From NCBI GenBank assembly GCA_014898415.1, contig RCTD01000001.1, positions 558,001-622,000 on the forward strand: a stretch of 64,000 nucleotides of DNA, in the 5' to 3' direction. The DNA comes from Stromatinia cepivora (lineage: Eukaryota > Ascomycota > Leotiomycetes > Helotiales > Sclerotiniaceae). Below, piece by piece: positions 56,458 to 64,000 of this stretch. A program made the translations under genes and the position numbers. Every line of letters starts with the position of its first letter. The first letter of the stretch is position 1. The notes below the pieces were generated by a model. It saw only the letters and a program-made list of their open reading frames with translations, was not told the origin of the DNA and searched no databases.

Positions 56458-58691
56458 CTAACAATGACCATAGAGCTTCATGAGATGAAAGAATTCCAGC
56501 GCTTCTTTGCCATCAATAGGCTCGTGCGCGTCACTCTCATCCACATTCCAGAAAACGAATGGCCCTGACATAACGTCCCTATGAGAATTAGATAGTGCAT
56601 CAAACCATCGACCAACAATGATGCGACCGCCAGGCAAAACACAACCTTCGTAGCCCCAGGACTGTCCTCGATCATAGTCTCCATTTTTATCAGGGAAAAA
56701 CTTGATGATGGTGATTCTTTGAAAGCCAGGGATCCCATGCTGTAGCGGAATTCCATGTACAGTTCCATAGAGGTGAGCAGTCGAAACAGAGTCGCGCGAA
56801 GAACCATAAAAGTACTTTACACCAGGGTTTGGGTTCTCTTTGGGCTTTTTGTGGTCCTTTCTTGATCGACTCGATCGAGTGTTACGTCTCGACCCATGAC
56901 GATGAGTGGGCTCAGGAACGGTATTAGAAAAAGGGTCACTTTGAAGAATACCTCCCCACGATTTGGGCCAATTTCGCTCGCCAAACTTTTGGTCGTTGAA
57001 GAATAACGAGATATCCTGTAAATCCTCGGTTAGTCATCCTGCATCACTGACATCTCAACATGGGCTTACCTGGAAGGATTCCCCACTATCTAGTTCGTCC
57101 GAGTAGGGGCCATCATCTGTATCTTCTTCAGCCTGTCTCATTCTTGCCAATTCATCAGTGTCGATATAAACTAATATCGGATTAGCTTTCCAAGGCCTCA
57201 ACACGAAAGATTCTCTTCAACACTCACAATAGGCCCCCTTCCAATGACTTCCCAACTGTTGAGTTCCTGACTTCAATCGACCTAACCATGGCTGTGGCAA
57301 TTGACTTTGGTGTAGATCGGCGTAGGCATGAGCGAGAAGCCCTTCACCTTTCCCGGCCTTGAGGTGGAACTTGAAGAAGTTCGCGACATGCAAACACCAA
57401 CGCACGTTGAGATCGCCTTTCCATCTCCCAAGGAATAGGGGTTGCCTCGCTGGTGAAGCATAAACCTCCAATTGAGACAAGTCGAATTGAGATATTGTGT
57501 TTGTGCAGTATCTTGGATCCCAAGATATTGATGTCAAGCATAGTTGAATCAATAACACCCGGGTATTGGCATCGGCATCACTATCGACAGAGCAAATCGT
57601 TTTCAAACCCCAATTGTTCTTGGTCTTCGCAATGGAATCAATGATATCAATTATGTCTCCAGTATGAGGCGTGCCCGATACGAAGGAAACATAATTTCGG
57701 ATATAATCGAGGTTGCGACTTACAATCACCTCGTCGCCATTATCATCATAGCCTCTGTGAGCATCGGATTCTGTGTCCTTCAATTAGTATGCACACTCTA
57801 CCAAAAGTTTCACAAGGAGACATACCGATGATAAGATTCTGGAGCATATCAAGGACTTTTTCTTGCGCTTGTTCTATTTGTTTGATAACTGAATTGCCCA
57901 GGTACTTGTACTCATTCAAGTCGAACTTGGTGTAGAGTCTCGTGGTGGCGCATCTGAACTTGTATTTTTCCCTCAAAAGCGGTAAAGACAAATTTGGTAC
58001 AGCATCAAATTTCTCTAGGAATCGATAACGCCAGACACTATCAGAGATAGCGCTGTAAGTCTTCTTACAGACTCTTGAATATCGTGTGATGTCTGCATCG
58101 GAGGGTAGAAACCTGGCGATATTCTGGTGAACCTGCATTTGAGTGGTTAGCGAATAAAATCAACAAAGAAACACCGCAAGTCATTCGATCGAGAATCTGC
58201 AATACACTTGGAAGAGCATGGAGTTGACCGATGTCGTCGAGTGATAATACATTGGATTTGCGCATTCAAACAAATGAATTCCATAGGTCTTCGTCGGTGA
58301 TACCGCGTAGCTGGTCGAAGGTCTCGACGGAAAAGATTTAAGGGTAGAAACGTACCTCAGTTGGAATTTTCTTAATCAACTCATCCAGCGTGACACTTTG
58401 AGCAACCACTTCCGCTGTCAATGCAAGAGGTCGCGAGTCAACTATAATAACTGAGCCTGTATCGGACTCATCGCCGTCGTCGTCGCTCCCAGCAGTAGTA
58501 AAACTACTGTTGGCTGCATCGATCTGAGAATCTTCGTCGTCATCGTCGCTATCCGAGGTCTCTATATAGTTCTTGGCTCGCTTGGTTGGAGGAACTTGGA
58601 AAGATTCATCTGTCTTTCTCTTGGATACGGTATATGGAAGTTTCGTCTGAACCGCCTGGCGAGAGGCAATCTTCTTCTTCCTGGTAGGCAT
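56458..58691 (-). CDS. F-box protein, probable SCF substrate adaptor
   Basis: Predicted 614 residues from five exons: 58691-58356, 58132-57826, 57770-57228, 57170-57070 and 57015-56458. The N-terminus is basic then acidic (SDSDDDDEDSQIDA) and looks nuclear. The F-box is split by a 223-nt intron: DELIKKIPTE joins VHQNIARFLPSDADITRYSR and VCKKTYSAISDSVWR. F-box proteins recruit substrates to SCF ubiquitin ligases through Skp1. The rest contains a domain seen in related fungal F-box proteins, with AKTKNNWGLKTICS, KAGKGEGLLAHAYADLHQSQ and SHWKGAYFYIDTDELARMR. A C-terminal block (KYFYGSSRDSVSTAHLYGTV, then WGYEGCVLPGGRIIVGRWFD) follows. It is regarded as one gene because the F-box consensus is complete only after splicing. 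Confidence 0.82.
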
Positions 58692-61074
58692 GCTGAAGTT
58701 TGCAAGCGATGATGATAAATGGGTTGGATGCGAAAGAGGAATTGGAATGATAGCTTGATGGGAATTGAAGGTGATTGAGTTTTGAAAAAAATGGATAGGC
58801 AGTCTAGTTAGGTAAGTGAATCTGGGCCTAGCTAATTTGTAGGCAAAAGATCGTAAGTTCGCAAGCAAGAATCAATATGTATGAGAGATCAAATCGATAA
58901 TGTCGAAGATCTATGTAATTTGTGTGATTCTACCAAGGTACCATTAGAATAAAAGATCCACTTCGAGGCATGATATATCGGGAAGGCACATAGTGGGAAA
59001 AAATAGATCAGCCTTGCCCAGCCTTACCCCTCAATGCCGAGCCTCGCACTAAAATTGGAAAGATCACACTCACCTGCAGGAGCCACAAGTGTATTACGAC
59101 TTTGGATTGGTCAAAAACAAGGAACGCAAACAAATGACCGACGAGGCTCACAAAATCGAATTTCAAGTGATAAAAGTTTTGGTTATTGAGGACAAGGAAA
59201 TAATGGGAAGAGGGGGGTAATTTTCGAACTTCAGATAATACCTTACTATAACCAAAAAATTAAAGTTGCATGGAATTTCTATGGCTGTCGTTGGGCCTTT
59301 GCAGTGAATTGTGCAGTAACCATAGAGAGGTGATGGAAGCATTCCAAAACTGTACAATAGGAGTAGTGGAGGATGTATCTCATATTTCCAACCTTCAAAT
59401 GATGATAAGATAATAGCCTGAACATTGGAAGTCAAGGCCATACAGGTAGGAAAATGCAAGAGATTGCTGGGGTACCCTTTCGCTTTTGGATTCAGCCTTT
59501 GAAATTGATAGAAGAGAAGCTCACGGTGGCATTTCCTGGTGTTGTGGTTGTGGTTGTAGATATTCATTTCATACAAGTTTACGAGACAAAAGAAGGAAGA
59601 TCAAGAGAAAGAGAAAGAGAAAGAGAAAGAGAAAGAGAAAGAGAAAGAGAAAGAAAACTTCGATTGTTTACTTTTTTCAAGGCCCTACTCATTACCATCT
59701 TCTTTACAATAAAGATTGCCAACATCCTCTATATTTATAATACTCTTTTCTAGAGAATTACCAATACTCAACTTGGAATTGATGATTGTTTTTTGTGATG
59801 CCTAGAAAAGTAAATATATAATAGTTTACTATCAATACAACATGAATCTTTGGATGACAAGCTTGGAACGGAAGTCAATTCAATTCTTCAACAATATCAA
59901 TAATAATTTACACGTTTCCAATGCCGAGGTCACTCAGCTTATAACGTCAATGTCTCATTTCATTTTCATCTCCTTCCATTTCATCTCTTATCCAACCCCC
60001 AATACCCATCCTTGATAATGAACATCTTTTTTGAATTTTTGAATTTTTGAGTTATCGTTATCTTCGTATCTAACCACCCGCCTTTTTCCCATACCTTAAA
60101 CCCCCAAGTCAATATTCTCAGAATCGGATGTCGCCTCTTCCCTAGTATCTGATGGCTTTCTCAGAGATATCTTCATGATCTTCTCTCCGTCTGGGAAAAG
60201 CAACGGGTAAGCCTTATCCAACACTCTGGGCATAAACCTTATGCATCTTTCCATGATCTTATTCACCACCTCCGTCTGGGCAACAGGCTTAAGGATCCTT
60301 CATCATAGTCTGGGCATCTGCACCTCATCTTGCATCAAATATAACACCAACCACCAACATGTCTTCCATGCATAACAAGGATTAATTCAAATTTTGTGGA
60401 TTTTCGCATTCGCCATATGGATTGGATTCTTCCCCCAAACTTCCAAGCCTGACGTGCAACGACAAACTCCACCTCTCCCGTCCTCTCCTTTTTGCTTATC
60501 TACGGGCTTAAAAGTTTAACTTCATTTTCTTGACCAACATTCATTGTTAAGACCCCTCTCAACCACCCTGAAAAGAAACCTGGAATTAGAAACCCCGAAG
60601 GCAAATATGGATACATCGTCTCCACAATCCTCGAATCTAGATCAAGATAAGCATCATGAGGGACTGACTATAAACCAATCATTTACATTCATTATTTATT
60701 ATTCCTTGCCGTTGGCCATAATCCGACCAAATCGTCTCCATAGATTGACATGGATAAACCTATCCAAGTCAACACAATGCTGCGGATAATAGGGCTATGC
60801 GGCACGAATTTATTTTCCAATTTTCTTATCGAAATATTCCTTCGTTCTGTTTTCTTCCCATGAACTTCTAATTTCACGAATATCTTCATCTTGTGGAATA
60901 TATACACTCGTATCTTGCATACGCCTCCGATGAATTGATCATCCAACCTTCTTGTCAATAAACCGTCAGCCAAGGACGTTAAGTTAGTGCCTCTAATAAT
61001 TTTCTACTTCATTATATATACTCTTTTATACTTTGATACTTTGGACCAAACATCTCGTTTATTGTGCGTTCGCC
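58692..61074. other. Intergenic region
   Basis: About 2.4 kb with no supported gene. A GAGAAA microsatellite lies at 59605-59652; the long frames over it (for example 59454-59753) are artefacts of the repeat. The right end should hold the promoter of the MFS gene. Confidence 0.45.
59605..59652 (+). repeat. (GAGAAA)8 microsatellite
   Basis: Eight uninterrupted hexamers in noncoding DNA. Confidence 0.95.
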
Positions 61075-62842
61075 ATGGCTTCTACCGATAATGCCGAGAA
61101 GAAGATCGATGAGAATACCAGGGCTTCAGATTCATCCAATATTGAGAAAGGTGATGTCATTCCACGAAATGAAAACGCTGCGACAAGACACGAAGATCAA
61201 ACAATCGCCATTCTCGAACTCGTAAAAGCCCAAGATGTTCATCATCCTATGCATTGGTCCGCCTTCAAACGATGGAGTATCGTGGTTATTTACTGTATGC
61301 TGCAGACTTTTGTTGCCCTTACCAGTACAACTTATGTATCTGCCGAGTTCTTGATACAAGAGAAGTTTGGAGAAACTACTCAAGTTGTTACTCTGGGCCA
61401 GAGTATGTTCATTTTGGGAACAGCGGTCGGTCCTATATTCTTGGGTCCATTATCGTAGGTTGAACACAACATAATGGCGCACACTGCGATCATCGTGGTT
61501 GTGAACAGAACCATAACTGAACGTTTACAGTGATCTTGGTGGCCGTAAATGGATTTATGTTATTAGCATTGCATTCTATGCAATTTTGAACTTTGTAAGT
61601 CACCTCGAAGATATCATCGACGAAATCATTTTTAACAACTTTTAGGGAACCGCATATGCTCTTAATCTTCCTATGCTCATCATCTTCATGTTCCTTGCGG
61701 GCACAGCTGGTTCTACCGCCCTTTCGAATGTAGCTGGTACAATTGCGGATCTGTTTGGAGATATTGATGGTGCTGGACAAGCAATGGCACTTTTCGTCAT
61801 GTGTAAGAACCGAAAAATATTCCGGTCTCCGTCTCATATATCAGAAGTACTAATGACTTGCATGTAGCTGCAAATATTGGTCCATCTCTCGGATCCCCCG
61901 TGGGGGAGTGGATAGCTGATAATGCGAATATGGGTCTTAAATGGATCTTTCTAATCAATGTAATTATTGGCTTTGCATTCGCTATCATCATGTGTTTCAT
62001 TCCAGAAACATTACCAAGATTGGTTATCGCCAAAGCAGCTGCAAAGAATCAAACCGTTGATGAGCAAGAAGCTGCCATCTTGACAACCAAACTCAATGTT
62101 CTCCAAGAAATGAAGTTTATCACGACCATGACATTCAGAATTATGTTCACGGAGCCAGTTGTTTTATTCCTTGGCTTGTACAATGGTTTCGCTTACGGTA
62201 TCCTCTTCTTGTACCTCGATGGAGTATTTGATGTTTTCGTCGTCAACAACGGTCTCTCTTACATCGGTGCCGATCTCACGTACCTCAACTTCGTCGTCGG
62301 AGTAGTCGTCATGTTCCTCTTCGTTCCGGTTCAAACTTGGTTCTATGCGAGAGATCGTAAGAAGCATGGCATCAACCGTCCAGAAGCTAGATTCCTCACT
62401 TCTTTGGTTACCGTCTGGCTTTTCCCAATCACACTCCTTTGGTTCGCATTCACCTCTGATGGAAGCGTATCCTATTGGTCACCAGTTGTCGCTGGTGGTG
62501 TTCTTGGTTTTGCAGATCCGTTATTGTGGCTCAGTATGCTTAACTACATTACTGGCATGTTTTCCGTCCATCCTTACCCCTTACATCTCGCTAATTTAAA
62601 TTCCTCATTCAGACTCGTACCCCAACGTCGCCGGTGCCGCAATCGCAGCTTTCCTCATCCCCTCCTTCGCTCTCGCAGCAGGTCTCGCCCATCTCGGTGT
62701 CCTCATGTTCGATAACATGTCTACGAAATGGGCTATGGGTACTATTGGATTCATTAGTATTGGTCTCTGTGCATTAATTTACTTTATTTATTTCTTTGGT
62801 GCAAAAGTAAGATCAAGATCGAAGCTTGCCAGAAGATTTTAG
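61075..62842 (+). CDS. Major facilitator superfamily drug/polyamine-type transporter (DHA1-like)
   Basis: Predicted 505 residues from exons 61075-61454, 61531-61594, 61646-61802, 61868-62554 and 62613-62842. The N-terminal tail of about 60 residues is hydrophilic, followed by about 12 membrane segments. The MFS motif A region is GPLSDLGGRKWIYVIS in the first loop, completed across intron 1. GPSLGSPVGEWIAD fits the antiporter motif C region, and CFIPETLPRLVIAK ends helix 6. Transporters of this group export drugs, toxins or polyamines by proton antiport; the substrate is not deducible. The last intron needs a GC donor (G/GCATGT at 62555) to keep the conserved YITDSYPNVAG; the nearest GT alternative removes seven residues. 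Confidence 0.88.
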
Positions 62843-63810
62843 ATGCATGCATGTATGAAATGATGGATAGATAAATGTATGTTAGAACTTGGATTGATTG
62901 GATATTGTGTATTAGATTTTGCTTTGCATTGTATTGGGTCGCGTGGATTGGGTAAAGGTTCTTTGGCGGGTGCGTGTTTTTGAACATGGATTATATGAGA
63001 CTCATGATGTATATCATTGGTATGTTTTACGGTATGTTGTACTATATATTATATGTTTATGCATAGATGATGGATGATGGATAATGGACTTGGACTTGGA
63101 ATCAGAAGGCTGGAAGTTTTCCTTGATTTTCGTTTATTTAATACCCTGTTTTATGGCACGAGAAGATTTTGTAGATTCCACAAGTTTATGAAGCGGTATA
63201 TGTACCTAGGTATTTTGTACCTAGATGTTTTGAAATTTGATGGCCTGGGCGAGGAGAGGAGAGGGGATTAATACTGAGGAGGGTTAAGGATTGTTGCGGG
63301 GATTAAGTGTTTGGATTGTACTGTGATGTGATGTGGGTTGGAGGGGGAGAGGGGAAAGGAGTCAGTATTCAATATACATACACAAGCCCCAAAACAAGAA
63401 TAGGAAACTACCCAGTCGGTGAAAGAAGAGAAAATAGAAAGGAAGCTAGCTAAGAGTGATTTCTCCCCGAGATCTTCAGCATATGAATCGAAGTTTTATA
63501 AAGATTAATTTCTGTTTTATCATCACAAATATAAACACAATCACAATAATCAAAAAGTTAGTAGAATCTCCATCATATATTTTCTGATTATTATACTATT
63601 AATAAGGTTCCCCTGCCTACGCTGTCTTTTCTCAATTTCAATCTTCGAAGCGGAGAACTAGGGATTTTTTGTTTTGTTTTGTTTTGTTTTATATAGTAAG
63701 TGCTGTTTCTGTATTTGCAATATGTTGGTTGTAGGGGATGATGGGATTTATAATTTGTTATGTTATATCTTGTTATATTATTGTGTGGATTGTATTTGGG
63801 GGGATGAGGG

Positions 63811-63850
63811 GTTGGTGGTTGGTGGTTGGTGGTTGGTGGTTGGTGGTTGG
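63811..63850 (+). repeat. GTTGGTG heptamer array
   Basis: Five perfect 7-bp units plus a partial sixth. The strand is G-rich and might form a quadruplex. Confidence 0.95.
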
Positions 63851-63910
63851 TTATTGGGTATGCTGTGTGGTAGTGTGTATGTATATATAAGGAAGGGGTG
63901 GATTACGGAT

Positions 63911-64000
63911 ATGAGGAGATGAGGAGATGAGGAGATGAGGAGATGAGGAGATGAGGAGATGAGGAGATGAGGAGATGAGGAGATGAGGAGATGAGGAGAT
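63911..64000 (+). repeat. ATGAGGAG octamer array, truncated by the window edge
   Basis: More than eleven perfect 8-bp units with no interruption, continuing beyond position 64000. Confidence 0.97.

Larger units (their letters stand above)
62843..64000. other. Repeat-rich right end of the window
   Basis: No gene seen. Several simple repeats occur: GTTTT x4 at 63671-63690, a GTTGGTG array at 63811-63850 and an ATGAGGAG array from 63911 to the window edge. The frame at 63674-63922 is a translation of these repeats. Confidence 0.5.

Noticed and set aside
58065..58265. A separate small gene between the first and second F-box exons
   Set aside because: The sequence is the 223-nt intron; splicing it out restores a complete F-box.
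59454..59753. Arg/Glu-rich frames near 59.5 kb
   Set aside because: They are translations of the GAGAAA microsatellite.
1..64000. tRNA, rRNA, CRISPR arrays or a complete transposable element
   Set aside because: None seen by eye: no B-box/T-loop context, no direct-repeat spacer arrays, and no transposase or reverse transcriptase frame. A tRNAscan or RepeatMasker run would be decisive.

Overview
The window is nuclear DNA of a filamentous ascomycete. Short GT-AG introns of about 45-220 nt with CTAAY-type branch points interrupt most genes, and intergenic DNA is moderately AT-rich. The gene set (PEX20, a fungal Red1-like axis protein, a DenA-type deneddylase, a quinate-pathway dehydratase, a CE15 esterase with a C-terminal CBM1) and the codon usage suggest Pezizomycotina, probably Leotiomycetes (Sclerotiniaceae-like). 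That placement is inference; no marker gene was compared.

Layout. 1.8-7.7 kb: RhoGAP protein (+), then the divergent pair RRS1 (-) and mitochondrial ribosomal protein S29 (+). 8.5-17 kb: a gene-poor accessory stretch with a broken CE15-CBM1 esterase gene (-), a cyanovirin-N homology gene (-) and a broken NmrA/EasG-like NAD(P)-binding gene (+). 17-24 kb: a large Red1/SYCP2-like protein (+) and a seven-exon NEDD8 protease gene with two micro-exons (+). 24.6-29.7 kb: 3-dehydroshikimate dehydratase (-), SLX9 with an ATG-only first exon (-), UBA4 (+), PAM17 (-). 29.7-34.4 kb: an AT-rich island, an AT-hook/chromodomain protein (+) and a tungstate-binding-like protein (+). 36.8-43.8 kb: PEX1 (-) divergent from MCM7 (+), with six GCCACA boxes between them. 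44.8-48.5 kb: a zinc-knuckle gene (-) saturated with a CCGCCCA motif, an 18-bp minisatellite and an 89-bp inverted repeat. 48.5-55 kb: TMEM135-like protein (+), PEX20 (-) divergent from SEC13 (+). 56.4-58.7 kb: F-box protein (-). 61-62.8 kb: MFS transporter (+) with an apparent GC-AG intron. The right end is low-complexity tandem repeat.

How the genes relate. Most are independent housekeeping genes, often in divergent pairs sharing 200-580 bp promoters (RRS1/MRPS29, SLX9/UBA4, PEX1/MCM7, PEX20/SEC13). Two are peroxisome biogenesis factors and a third (TMEM135-like) belongs to a family linked to peroxisomes. RRS1 and SLX9 both serve ribosome assembly. The accessory block at 8.5-15 kb carries two degraded genes whose nonsense codons fit C-to-T change at CpA, as in repeat-induced point mutation. 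No tRNA, rRNA, CRISPR array or complete transposon was found by eye. Exon borders below were worked out by hand from frame and splice signals; total coding lengths of the intact models are multiples of three.
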